Source: Marinobacter zhejiangensis
Lineage (GTDB): Bacteria; Pseudomonadota; Gammaproteobacteria; Pseudomonadales; Oleiphilaceae
DNA: 64,000 bases
Direction of reading: 5' to 3'
Assembly: GCF_900114775.1 (NCBI RefSeq)
Contig: NZ_FOUE01000002.1
Span: 893,857 to 957,856 of the forward strand
Shown: positions 7,316 to 16,654 of the stretch, in pieces
How the letters are laid out: each line of letters opens with the position of its first letter
How positions within the stretch are numbered: position 1 is the stretch's first letter
Position numbers and translations under genes: made by a program
Notes under the pieces: generated by a model
What the model was told of the DNA's origin: nothing
The model's input: only the letters and a program-made list of their open reading frames with translations
Databases searched by the model: none

Positions 7316-8920
7316 TTAGTTGTTCCGGGACTGAATCAGGGTGCCGGGGTTTAACAGCTCGGCAGGATCGAACGTCTCACACAGGCTGCTGATGGCGGTC
7401 ATGCCAAGTTCGCCTTTCTCGACTTCCAGGAATGGCGCGTGGTCCTTGCCGACACCGTGCTGGTGGCTGATGGTGCCGCCGTTCTCGACAATCACCTGAG
7501 AGGTGCTGGTCTTAAGCCGTTGCCAGCGGTCCTGGGTTTCCTCATAGCTGTCGCCGTTGCGGAAGACGTAGGTGGTATAGATGCTGCAACCCTGGCCATA
7601 GAAGTGGGACAGGTGGGTGAACACATGCAGGCGCTCGTTATTTTCCGCCAGCCCCTGACGCAGATTGTTCTCCATGCGGCTAAGCAGGTTGTCGACGTTG
7701 TCCCAATCGGTCGCGGTTTCCAGTGTGTCTACGGCATAGCCAAGCTGCCACAGGGCTTCCCGCAGGTACGGCATGGTAAAGCGCTTCTCGGCCCATTTGG
7801 CGCCCAGGTATTTGCCGGTATAGACCCCGCCTTGGGCGGAGCAGTATTTACGGGCTTCGGACAGGGCGCTGCGGCATTGGTGTTTGCTGCCGGTGACCCC
7901 AAAGGTCATCATGCACTTCTCGTCGTTCGCCCCTCGTAAGGACAGGAAGGTCTCGAGCAGGCGGATTTGTCCGGGGTGGCCAGCAAGCGCAAGCTGGGTT
8001 TCGGTTTCGATGGCATTGCTCAGGCGCAGCATGGACAGCTGAACGCGGTTCTGGACCAGTTCCCGGGCAGCGGCCTTGGCTTTTTCCCAAGACTGGAAGA
8101 ACACCACATGGAAGCTTTCTTTCTCGGGCAACCGGGTGATGCGAACCTTGACCTCGGTAATGATCCCCAGGCGCCCTTCAGACCCCAGAATCATCTCACG
8201 GATATCCGGTCCGGCACTGGACGCAGGAATGGTGGGGATATCCAGAGTACCTTTCAGGGTTTCGATTCGCCCTCCGGCGAACAGTTGTTCAATGCGGCCA
8301 TAGCGCAGGGACTGCTGGCCGCTGGACCGGCTCGCGACCCAGCCACCGATGGTGGATAGCTCAAAGGACTGCGGGAAGTGGCCCAATGTGTAGCCCTGTG
8401 CCCGAAGCTGGGACTCCACCAGGGGGCCTGGAGTGCCGGCGCCGAAGGTGGCGATCTGGCTGTCGGTATCGATATCCATCAGCCGGTTCATTGCCGCAAG
8501 ACTGATGGTCAGCACTGGCTGGGAATCGGCCAGGGGAGTGATGTGGCCAGCCACGCTGGTTCCGCCGCCATAGGGGATGACTTTGACATTATTGTCCTTG
8601 GCGTAGGCCAGGAGCTCGCGGACCTCTTCGGTGGTTTTCGGCAGCGCGACGCCGTCGGGGAATACACCAAACTGACCGCTTCGCATCGCCAGCCAGTCGG
8701 CGAGGCTTTGGCCTCGGGCATGGCGTATGCGGACGTCTGCGCTGGTGTCGATCAGTTCATGGGGCGGCAGCCGCGATTCGGGCACCTGCTTGCGCACGGC
8801 TTCAAGGGTGGCGTCGGGCAGGGGGCGCGCTTCGCCGATGCGGTCGCTCAGGAACTGTTGGCCCTCATCGGGCAAGTTCAGATTGAAGTTTTCGTCTCCC
8901 CAGCCGTTCCAGCGTCGCAT
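7316..8920 (-). CDS. FAD-linked oxidase of the alkyl-DHAP synthase (AGPS) type
   Basis: This 534-residue protein begins MRRWNGWGDENFNL. The ATG at 8920 is preferred over one 66 bases upstream because AAAGGAG lies 9 bases before it. It has the PCMH-type FAD domain (FAD_binding_4) with VIPYGGGTSVAGH, and the C-terminal FAD-oxidase C domain. The end carries GGTISHQHGVGKDHAPFL and LLNPGTLI, the His-rich active-site region of alkyldihydroxyacetonephosphate synthases. In eukaryotes that enzyme swaps the acyl chain of acyl-DHAP for a fatty alcohol, making ether lipid. First gene of the operon with GlpD and an FGGY kinase. Marinobacter relatives make fatty alcohols for wax esters, so an ether-lipid-like or DHAP-linked role is plausible. 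A D-lactate or glycolate-type dehydrogenase remains possible. Confidence 0.75.
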   Translation of the reverse strand: MRRWNGWGDENFNLNLPDEGQQFLSDRIGEARPLPDATLEAVRKQVPESRLPPHELIDTSADVRIRHARGQSLADWLAMRSGQFGVFPDGVALPKTTEEVRELLAYAKDNNVKVIPYGGGTSVAGHITPLADSQPVLTISLAAMNRLMDIDTDSQIATFGAGTPGPLVESQLRAQGYTLGHFPQSFELSTIGGWVASRSSGQQSLRYGRIEQLFAGGRIETLKGTLDIPTIPASSAGPDIREMILGSEGRLGIITEVKVRITRLPEKESFHVVFFQSWEKAKAAARELVQNRVQLSMLRLSNAIETETQLALAGHPGQIRLLETFLSLRGANDEKCMMTFGVTGSKHQCRSALSEARKYCSAQGGVYTGKYLGAKWAEKRFTMPYLREALWQLGYAVDTLETATDWDNVDNLLSRMENNLRQGLAENNERLHVFTHLSHFYGQGCSIYTTYVFRNGDSYEETQDRWQRLKTSTSQVIVENGGTISHQHGVGKDHAPFLEVEKGELGMTAISSLCETFDPAELLNPGTLIQSRNN

Positions 8921-9285
8921 ACCTGAAGCTCCTTTCTCGTTGTTTCTAGTCGTTATCGTCGTTGTTGATTCGCCAACTGGGTTCACTCAATCGTGACCTG
9001 GAAGGTTGGCTATCGAAAGTGCACCTAATGCATGTGCAGCTCGATTGAAGTTGCATCGATTGTAACGGTAATAGTTTGTTAGATTTTGACCAATGACGCC
9101 AAGGCAAAGGGACTTTGACGACATTGTTTTGATAATTGACGTCAAACGGGGTGTCTTTCCGGCGTTTGCTTGGCATCCGAATGATCAAAATTAAACCGGT
9201 AAGCCTTTGAAGTTCAGTAAAGTTTGGATAGGGGCTCGGCTAAGGCTATGCTCTGTCCGGACCCACAGCCAGGAATCGTTTTGCT
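8921..9285. other. Divergent intergenic region between the AGPS-like gene and recC
   Basis: About 365 bases without a convincing gene. It is A+T-richer than its surroundings and holds the leader of the minus-strand operon (AAAGGAG at its left end) and, near the right end, the candidate recC promoter. Nothing else is recognised. Confidence 0.6.
9224..9252 (+). promoter_or_regulatory. sigma70-type promoter candidate for recCBD
   Basis: TTGGAT (9224-9229) and TATGCT (9247-9252) are separated by 17 bases, 34 bases before the recC ATG. CAGGAA sits before the start as a weak ribosome site. Confidence 0.5.
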
Positions 9286-12200
9286 ATGACCACCCATCCA
9301 AACGGGGGCTCCCAGATACCATCGGCGGCATCATCGTTGCCGGTCGGTTTTCAGGTGATTCACGCCAATCGTCTTGAAGATCTGCGCTCACTGGTGGTTG
9401 AGGTGATCCGTAGCTACCCGCTGGGCCCGCTCGATGATGAGGTGTTTCTTGTGCATTCCAACGGGATTGCCCAATGGCTCAAGCTCGCGTTGGCTCGCAA
9501 TGAAGACGATGAAGAGCTGGCGGGGCTGGGAATTGCGGCGGCGATGCAATTTTCACTGCCTTCACGATTTCTCTGGCAGGCCTATCGGGCGGTGCTGGGC
9601 GAGAACCAGGTGGCGACACAATCTCCTTACGACAAGGATCAGCTGGTGTGGCGCCTTTACCGGTTGCTGCCCGACCTGACCGGAGACGCGGTATTTGAAC
9701 CGCTGGCCCGTTTCCTGGCGGGTGAAGAATCCGATCGCCGCCATTACCAGCTGGCAGAGCGTATCGCTGACCTGTTTGACCAGTATCAGGTCTATCGTGC
9801 CGACTGGCTGGAGGATTGGCGCCAGCAGCGGGACATTATTCGGGTCCGGGGTAGCCAGGAGCGTCCGCTGCCCCCGGAACAGCAGTGGCAGGCAGAGTTG
9901 TGGCGGCGAGTGGTTGCGGATATCGAAGCCCAATCCGGGGTGATGGGTGGCGATAGCCGTGCGGACATTCATCATCGCTTCATGGGCGCTGCCTCAGGGT
10001 TGAGTGCGGCCAACCGCCCCCATGGCCTGCCTAAGCGTCTGATTGTCTTTGGCGTATCTTCGTTGCCCCAACAGACCCTGGAAGTGCTGAGTCGCCTCGG
10101 GCAGTGTATGCAGGTTCTTTTATGCATCCACAACCCGTGCCGCTACTACTGGGCGGATATTGTCGAAGATCGCGACCTGCTGCGGGCCGCCAGTAAACGG
10201 GGCGCCCGGCGTAGCGGAATGCCTGAGGTTTTGGATGAGGGTAACCTTCATCTTCATGCCCAGCCTTTGCTGGCGGCCTGGGGTAAACAAGGTCGGGATT
10301 ATATTCGTCTGCTGGATGAATACGACGACCAGGACAGTTACCGCCACCGTTTTGAGGCCATTGATCTCTTCCGGTCTCCCTGGGACGGGAGTGGGGAGGG
10401 CAATGGGGACAGAAAGGCGGATGCGGGGTCATGTCTGCTCGCGGCAATCCAGGATGACATCCTGAACCTGCGGCCTGTTGATGAGGCTACCCGGCCGCTT
10501 TCCCTCGCCGACATGGATGACTCCGTCGTATTCCACAGTTGCCATAGCGCCCAGCGCGAAGTGGAAGTCCTGCACGACCAGTTGCTGGCGGTATTTGAGA
10601 GTGATCCGTCGCTACGCCCCCAGGACGTTATCGTCATGGTGCCGGACATTGACAGCTACGCCCCTCATATCCAGGCGGTGTTTGGGCAACTGGAATCGAC
10701 CGACGAGCGTTTCATCCCCTTCACGGTGTCGGATCAGGGCCAGCGCCACAAACTGCCCGCCCTGATTGCTCTGGAGAAACTGCTGTCGCTGACCGAGTCG
10801 AGGATTGCCGTCAGCGACGTTCTGGACATGCTGGATGTGCCAGCGTTAAGGGCACGCTTCGGTCTTGGAGAGGATGACTTGCCCCAACTCCACCAATGGA
10901 TTCAGGGGGCCAATATCCGCTGGGGGCTGGATGGCGAACACCGGGCCAGCCAGGACCTCCCCGCAGGCATGGAACAGAATACCTGGCTCTTTGGGCTGCG
11001 GCGTATGCTCCTGGGCTACGCCGTGGGTGATGGAGACGCCTGGCAGGGCATTGAGCCCTACGGTGAGGTTGGCGGGCTGGAGAGCAGGGTGGCCGGCCAG
11101 CTGGAGCAGTTTCTGCGCTACCTGTCCGAACTCTGGCAGGCACTTCAGGAACCCAGGGTGCCGCAGCAATGGGCGGGACTGCTTACGGTGATACGGCAGG
11201 GGTTCTTCGCCAACATGAGCGAGGACGATGTTCTGGTGTTTACCCAGCTTGAGCAGGTGGTTGACCAGTGGCTGGCCGCCTGTCTTGCCAGCGGATTGGA
11301 ACTGACTCCGTTACCCCTTGGAATCGTCCGGGAAGTGTGGCTCTCTGGTCTTGAAACCGGTGGGCTCAGCCAGCGCTTTATGGCGGGCAAGGTCAATTTC
11401 GCCACCTTGATGCCAATGCGGGCCATTCCGTTCAAGCATATCTGCCTGCTGGGCATGAACGATGGTGACTACCCAAGGTCCCAGGCTCCGGTGGACTTTG
11501 ACCTGATGGCCGAGGACTATCGCCCAGGGGACCGGTCACGTCGGGAGGACGACCGCTATCTGTTTTTGGAAGCTCTTCTTTCAGCAAGAAAGCAGATGTA
11601 TATCAGCTGGATAGGGCGAAGTGTTAAAGATAATTCTGAGCGACCGCCGTCGGTACTGGTGGCCCAGCTTCAGGACCATATTGACCTTATCCGACCCCTT
11701 AGGGTTGATGATGCCGTGCAAGTTGAAAACGTTCCGACGTTGTCCCAGTACCTGACGACGGAGCATCCCCTGCAGCCGTTCAGCCCGCTTTACTTTCCAT
11801 CAAACGGCCGGAGCCAACCGGCCGGAAGATTGTTTACCTTTGCCCATGAATGGCGTGAAGCCCATGAAGGTCGTGACCGGGAACCTACGGATTCGACCAA
11901 CCTGATGGGGGTGTTGCCAGCGGGGCTCCTCGACGAGCCGTTGACGCTCACCGGGTTAACCCGGTTCCTGCGGTCGCCTGTCGACAGCTTTTTCCAGCAG
12001 CGCCTGGGTATTCGTTTTTCCGAACTGGATGAACCGTTGTCAGACGATGAGCCCTTTGCATTGGATGGCCTCGAACGCTGGCACCTGACGGATGAGCTGA
12101 TCCGGCGGGTTATTATCGAAGCGGGCGAGGGACCGGGTTTCGGTCCGGACGACCTTGAGGACCGGCTGAACCAGATCATACGTCGTCAGGCCGCCCGCGG

Positions 12201-12900
12201 AGAGTTTCCCCCGGGTGGGGTTGGACAGGTGATCCAGCAGCGCTTGAGGCAAGATCTGCCCGAGTTGTATCAGCGATACCAGGAGCGGCAGGCGGCGTTC
12301 CCAGACGAGGTGGATTTGCAGTTGTTCCGCTTTGAACGCGAGGTGGCGGGGCATCCGATTGTGATCGAAGACTGGATTGGCGGGCTAAGGGCATCCGCAG
12401 CTGGCGGTCGTGCCTGCATCACAGTAAGTAGCAGCAACCTGGTGGATGGCCGTAAGCGGTATCGATGGACTCCGGCGTTGGCTGCCTGGGTAAAGCACCT
12501 GGCGGCTTGCCTGGTGGGGGCGGAACCGCTGAGTACTTCGCTCCTCAGCAAGGTTGGGATAATGGAGTTTCCTCCTTTGTCCGCCAAGGACGCGGAAACG
12601 CATCTTGGGGCCTTGCTCGAGGCCTGGGTCGCGGGCTTGAAGGCACCGCTTGCGGTGGCACCGAACGCGGCATTTGCCTGGCTGACCTATGTGGAGAAAG
12701 GCGAAGAGCGGGCGTTGTCCGCAGCGCGGGAGGCCTACGAAGGCGGGTTTAACACCCGGGGTGAGTCGGACCAGAAGCCCGCATTACGGAGAGCCTACCC
12801 GAGCTTTGATGACCTGATCGCCGATGGTCAGTTCCAGCATTGGGTTGATGCGTTGTATCGACCGCTTTGGCAGGCCGTCAAGCAGGAAGGGGGAGCCTGA
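9286..12900 (+). CDS. recC: RecBCD exonuclease V, gamma subunit RecC
   Basis: This 1204-residue protein opens with the RecC N-terminus (FQVIHANRLEDLRSLVVEVI, then EVFLVHSNGIAQWLKLALA). It carries RecC landmarks such as MQFSLPSRFLWQAYRAVL, the KVNFATLMPMRAIPFKHICLLGMNDGDYPR region near residue 710, and RREDDRYLFLEALLSA. RecC is the non-catalytic scaffold that splits the duplex and recognises Chi within the RecBCD helicase-nuclease used in double-strand break repair and degradation of foreign DNA. It is somewhat longer than the E. coli protein (about 1120). It is followed one base after its stop by recB, with no ptrA between, unlike E. coli. A -35/-10 pair lies upstream. Confidence 0.95.
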   Translation: MTTHPNGGSQIPSAASSLPVGFQVIHANRLEDLRSLVVEVIRSYPLGPLDDEVFLVHSNGIAQWLKLALARNEDDEELAGLGIAAAMQFSLPSRFLWQAYRAVLGENQVATQSPYDKDQLVWRLYRLLPDLTGDAVFEPLARFLAGEESDRRHYQLAERIADLFDQYQVYRADWLEDWRQQRDIIRVRGSQERPLPPEQQWQAELWRRVVADIEAQSGVMGGDSRADIHHRFMGAASGLSAANRPHGLPKRLIVFGVSSLPQQTLEVLSRLGQCMQVLLCIHNPCRYYWADIVEDRDLLRAASKRGARRSGMPEVLDEGNLHLHAQPLLAAWGKQGRDYIRLLDEYDDQDSYRHRFEAIDLFRSPWDGSGEGNGDRKADAGSCLLAAIQDDILNLRPVDEATRPLSLADMDDSVVFHSCHSAQREVEVLHDQLLAVFESDPSLRPQDVIVMVPDIDSYAPHIQAVFGQLESTDERFIPFTVSDQGQRHKLPALIALEKLLSLTESRIAVSDVLDMLDVPALRARFGLGEDDLPQLHQWIQGANIRWGLDGEHRASQDLPAGMEQNTWLFGLRRMLLGYAVGDGDAWQGIEPYGEVGGLESRVAGQLEQFLRYLSELWQALQEPRVPQQWAGLLTVIRQGFFANMSEDDVLVFTQLEQVVDQWLAACLASGLELTPLPLGIVREVWLSGLETGGLSQRFMAGKVNFATLMPMRAIPFKHICLLGMNDGDYPRSQAPVDFDLMAEDYRPGDRSRREDDRYLFLEALLSARKQMYISWIGRSVKDNSERPPSVLVAQLQDHIDLIRPLRVDDAVQVENVPTLSQYLTTEHPLQPFSPLYFPSNGRSQPAGRLFTFAHEWREAHEGRDREPTDSTNLMGVLPAGLLDEPLTLTGLTRFLRSPVDSFFQQRLGIRFSELDEPLSDDEPFALDGLERWHLTDELIRRVIIEAGEGPGFGPDDLEDRLNQIIRRQAARGEFPPGGVGQVIQQRLRQDLPELYQRYQERQAAFPDEVDLQLFRFEREVAGHPIVIEDWIGGLRASAAGGRACITVSSSNLVDGRKRYRWTPALAAWVKHLAACLVGAEPLSTSLLSKVGIMEFPPLSAKDAETHLGALLEAWVAGLKAPLAVAPNAAFAWLTYVEKGEERALSAAREAYEGGFNTRGESDQKPALRRAYPSFDDLIADGQFQHWVDALYRPLWQAVKQEGGA

Positions 12901-12901
12901 G

Positions 12902-15900
12902 ATGACTGATCGGAACCAAGGCGTTGAGGTGTCCACTGGGGTGTCAGCCCTGAACCCGCTAACCCTGCCATTGCGTGGCAGTCAACTGATTGAAGCCAGT
13001 GCCGGTACCGGTAAGACGTTCACCATTGCCATGCTCTATGTGCGGGCGGTGCTTGGTCATGGTGAGGTGCCGGAGTGCGGTCGACCACTGACCCCACGTG
13101 ACATCCTGGTGGTGACGTTTACCGATGCTGCGACCAAGGAACTCCGTGACCGCATCCGCAAACGATTGGCGGAAGCTGCGGCGGTATTCCGTGAGCCGCC
13201 AGGGCAGATGGGCGGCAGTGGGCCTTTGTATGACCTACGGAACGACTACCCCGATACAGAGAGCTGGCCCGGAAAGGCCCGTTTGCTCCAGCTGGCGGCG
13301 GAGTCTATGGACGAGGCGTCGGTACACACGATCCATGGCTGGTGCAACCGTATGCTGACGGAGCACGCCTTTGACAGCGGTGGCCTGTTCAACCAGAGCC
13401 TTGAAACGGATCACAGTGATCTGATGCTGCTGGTAGTCAAGGATTACTGGCGCAGTTATGTGGCGACGATGGACGCTGGGGTCGCCAATCTCTGGCTGGA
13501 TCAGTTCCCGTCGCCAGACGCCCTGCGGGACAAAGTGTCGGGGCTGTTGGCCCTTGAGGGCGAGTTGCCCCAGGCCCCTGACAGCCCCGGTGCGCTTCTG
13601 GATGCGCGGGTAGAGTCCCTGCGGGAGGTGTTTGATCAGATCCGCCCGTCGATAGCGAGTGCAGCCGATGATTTTCTTGCGGTGTTGCGGGATGCGGCCA
13701 GTCGCAAGGAGTTTAACGGCAACTCCCTCAGGCTTAAAAACGTAGAAGGTTGGCTGGGTAAGCTGGTGGAGTGGGCTGCCAGCCAGGACCTGTCTGCACC
13801 TGAGCTGACGGATGCGGCCTGGGCAAGACTGTCGCCCACCGGAATCGAGCAGGCGTGGAAGAAGGGCGTGTGTCCAGCGGATCACCCCCTGATACAGCAG
13901 GTCGTTGCCCTGAACGAGGTCTGCCAGGAGCCGGTTCCCGTCAAGCAGATGCTGTTCCACGCGGCTCACTGGATAGCCGAACGCCTGGAGCGGGAAAAGC
14001 AACGCCGGGCGGAACTGGGATTTGACGACCTGTTGGTCCGTATGGATCGGGCCTTGTCCGGTGCCAGTGGCTCGCGACTATCAAACGCTATCCGCCAGCA
14101 GTTCCCGTTGGTGATGATCGATGAATTCCAGGACACCGATCCGGTCCAGTACCGTATTTTCGATACCATCTACCGACCGGAGGCAAACCGGCCCGAATCC
14201 GGCCTGCTGATGATTGGTGACCCCAAGCAGGCCATCTACGGCTTCCGCGGCGCCGACATCTATACCTACCTCAAAGCGCGGGTTGCCACGGCTGACCGGC
14301 AGGTGACCCTACCCAGGAACTTCCGCTCCGCAGCGTCCATGGTCGAGGCCACCAACCACCTGTTCCGCCACGGTGAGGCGAGCGGCGCAAAAGGCGCCTT
14401 CTTGTTCGGCCGGGGCAATGACACCCCGGTCCCGTTTATCCCTGTTGAGGCGAACGGCAGGGGAGAACACCTTCAGATTGACGGAAAGGCCTCCGCCGCA
14501 TTGACCTTCTGGACCCGCGAATCCGAGGACAACAAATCGGAGGCCATGGCCGACGTCGCTGGAGCCTGTGCTTCTGAGATTGTGCGCCTGCTCAATCAGG
14601 GGCAGACCGGTCAGGCGGCGTTTGTGGGTGATAACGGAAGTCGGGAAGCACTCAAAGCCCGCGATATTGCCGTGCTGGTCAACAGTGGGACGGAAGCGGA
14701 GCTGGTGCGTACGGAACTGGCGCTGCGAGGGGTGAAAAGTGTGTACCTGTCTGACCGGCGGTCGGTGCTTGATAGCGCCGAAGCGCGGGACATCATCTAT
14801 TGGCTTGAAGCCTGCGCAGAGCCGGAACGGGACGACTTGGTCCGGGCCGCCCTGGCGACAGCTACCCTGGCGGTGGACTGGGCAACGCTTGATCAGCTCA
14901 GGAATAACGAACTGGCTTGGGAAACCGAGCTGGAGCAGTTTCGGAGTTTCCGGAATATCTGGCGCCGGCAAGGGGTTCTGGCCATGCTGCGGCGGCTGTT
15001 GACCCATTTTGACGTGCCGGCCCGTTTGCTCGCGTCGAGGGCGGGAGAACGAACGCTGACGGATGTGTTGCACCTCGCCGAGCTGTTGCAGCAGGAGAGC
15101 CAGCAGGTGGATGGCGAGCAGTCCCTGATTCGCCGGTTTAGTGAGATGGTAACGGCGAGGGGGGAGCGAGCCGATGCCATGCAGGTACGGCTGGAAAGCG
15201 ATGCCGAGCTGGTTCAGGTGATCACCGTCCACAAGTCCAAGGGGCTTGAGTACCCCTTGGTGTTTCTGCCGTTTGCGACCAGCTGCAGGCCAGCAAAAGG
15301 GCAAAGGCTGCCGCTGATCTGGCACGACGATGACGGTAACCAGCAGCTGGCCTTCGAGCCTCGCGACGAGATTATTGGGCGAATGGATGAAGAGCGCCTG
15401 GGCGAAGATGTGCGCAAGCTCTATGTCGCCCTGACCCGCGCCCGCCATGCGACCTGGGTGGGTGCGCCCGCGCTCAAAGGCGAAGAAGCCCGCAGCGCCC
15501 TGAGTTACCTGGTAGGGCAACAGCCCGGCCAGCAGGTGTCATCCGGGCTTGAACAGCTGGCCGGAACCTGCCCCGAGATCCGGGTACAACCGCTGCCGCC
15601 AGCAACTGATGCAGTCTATGCGGCGCCTGAGACCCCGGCGCTGGGGCATGCCCGTACCCGTACCGCGCCGGATTGGCATGACTGGTGGATCGCCAGCTAT
15701 TCCGCCATCCGTTACCGGAGCGAGCAACCGGCACTCGGCGCCCAGGCGTCGCGCAATGAATCGGAGAGCCCAGGCGAGGAACGGATTCGGGAAGAATCGG
15801 ACGCTGCCAACAGAGAGGCTCCACCGCCATTGCCGAACCCCGCGCCAACCACCCACGCTATCCACCGTTTCTACCGTGGGGCAGAGCCCGGCACGTTCCT

Positions 15901-16654
15901 TCATGACCTGCTGGAATGGGCGGCAAAGGAGGGGTTCCGGGAGACTGCGGACAACCCCGAAGCGCGGCTGGAATACATCACCCACCGTTGCCAGCTGAGG
16001 GGTTGGGAGCCATGGGCGGAGCCTCTGGGCCACTGGATGGGAGCCCTGCTCACCATGCCGATGTCGCTGCCGGTCCAGCCGACAGGGCATAAGCCGGAAG
16101 CCAGTCTTGCGACCCTGGCGCAGGCGGTGCCTGAAATGGAATTCTGGCTGTCCAGCCACGGTGTCGATGTTAGTGAGCTGGATCGCCTGGTACGTCCACA
16201 AACCATGACCCGCTGGAACTCGCAACAAATTCCGAAACGGCCCCAGGCCGATAACATGATGTTCAATGGCATGCTGAAGGGCTTTATCGACCTGGTGTTC
16301 GAGCATGAAGGGCGCTACTACGTCGCTGATTACAAATCCAACTTTATTGGCCCGGATGATGACGACTACAGCGAGGTGGCCATGGCGAAAGTGATTGCGG
16401 AAAAGCGCTACGACCTCCAGTTCACGCTGTACCTGCTGGCCCTTCACCGGCTCCTCAAGAGCCGTTTGCCAGACTACGACTACGACCGCCACATCGGGGG
16501 GGCGGTATACCTGTTCCTGCGCGGCAATAACGCGGATAGCCAGGGTGTCTACTGCGAGCGCCCGGATCGATCGTTGATTGAGGCGCTGGATTGCCTGTTC
16601 CGAACCGGGGATGCAGGGCGCACCGGCGAAATGACGCAGGAGGCACTGCTATGA
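12902..16654 (+). CDS. recB: RecBCD exonuclease V, beta subunit RecB
   Basis: This 1250-residue protein is UvrD-like helicase plus nuclease. Walker A EASAGTGKTFTI is at residues 31-42. The DEFQDTDP Walker B/motif II, GDPKQAIYGFRGAD (motif III), VHKSKGLEYPLVFLP and LYVALTRAR follow in order. The C-terminal RecB nuclease domain shows GFIDLVFEHEGRYYVADYKSN, with the catalytic Asp and D-Y-K. It moves 3' to 5' and cuts both strands, loading RecA after Chi. An in-frame ATG at 12824 lies inside recC. The ATG at 12902 is chosen because GGGGGAG precedes it and it abuts the recC stop. It overlaps recD by 4 bases. Length is normal to slightly long against E. coli (1180). Confidence 0.95.
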   Translation: MTDRNQGVEVSTGVSALNPLTLPLRGSQLIEASAGTGKTFTIAMLYVRAVLGHGEVPECGRPLTPRDILVVTFTDAATKELRDRIRKRLAEAAAVFREPPGQMGGSGPLYDLRNDYPDTESWPGKARLLQLAAESMDEASVHTIHGWCNRMLTEHAFDSGGLFNQSLETDHSDLMLLVVKDYWRSYVATMDAGVANLWLDQFPSPDALRDKVSGLLALEGELPQAPDSPGALLDARVESLREVFDQIRPSIASAADDFLAVLRDAASRKEFNGNSLRLKNVEGWLGKLVEWAASQDLSAPELTDAAWARLSPTGIEQAWKKGVCPADHPLIQQVVALNEVCQEPVPVKQMLFHAAHWIAERLEREKQRRAELGFDDLLVRMDRALSGASGSRLSNAIRQQFPLVMIDEFQDTDPVQYRIFDTIYRPEANRPESGLLMIGDPKQAIYGFRGADIYTYLKARVATADRQVTLPRNFRSAASMVEATNHLFRHGEASGAKGAFLFGRGNDTPVPFIPVEANGRGEHLQIDGKASAALTFWTRESEDNKSEAMADVAGACASEIVRLLNQGQTGQAAFVGDNGSREALKARDIAVLVNSGTEAELVRTELALRGVKSVYLSDRRSVLDSAEARDIIYWLEACAEPERDDLVRAALATATLAVDWATLDQLRNNELAWETELEQFRSFRNIWRRQGVLAMLRRLLTHFDVPARLLASRAGERTLTDVLHLAELLQQESQQVDGEQSLIRRFSEMVTARGERADAMQVRLESDAELVQVITVHKSKGLEYPLVFLPFATSCRPAKGQRLPLIWHDDDGNQQLAFEPRDEIIGRMDEERLGEDVRKLYVALTRARHATWVGAPALKGEEARSALSYLVGQQPGQQVSSGLEQLAGTCPEIRVQPLPPATDAVYAAPETPALGHARTRTAPDWHDWWIASYSAIRYRSEQPALGAQASRNESESPGEERIREESDAANREAPPPLPNPAPTTHAIHRFYRGAEPGTFLHDLLEWAAKEGFRETADNPEARLEYITHRCQLRGWEPWAEPLGHWMGALLTMPMSLPVQPTGHKPEASLATLAQAVPEMEFWLSSHGVDVSELDRLVRPQTMTRWNSQQIPKRPQADNMMFNGMLKGFIDLVFEHEGRYYVADYKSNFIGPDDDDYSEVAMAKVIAEKRYDLQFTLYLLALHRLLKSRLPDYDYDRHIGGAVYLFLRGNNADSQGVYCERPDRSLIEALDCLFRTGDAGRTGEMTQEALL

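Noticed and set aside
14309..15520. 403-residue minus-strand open frame inside recB
   Set aside because: It is antisense to the helicase core of recB, with low-complexity His/Gln/Pro/Arg content expected from a shadow frame in high-GC DNA.
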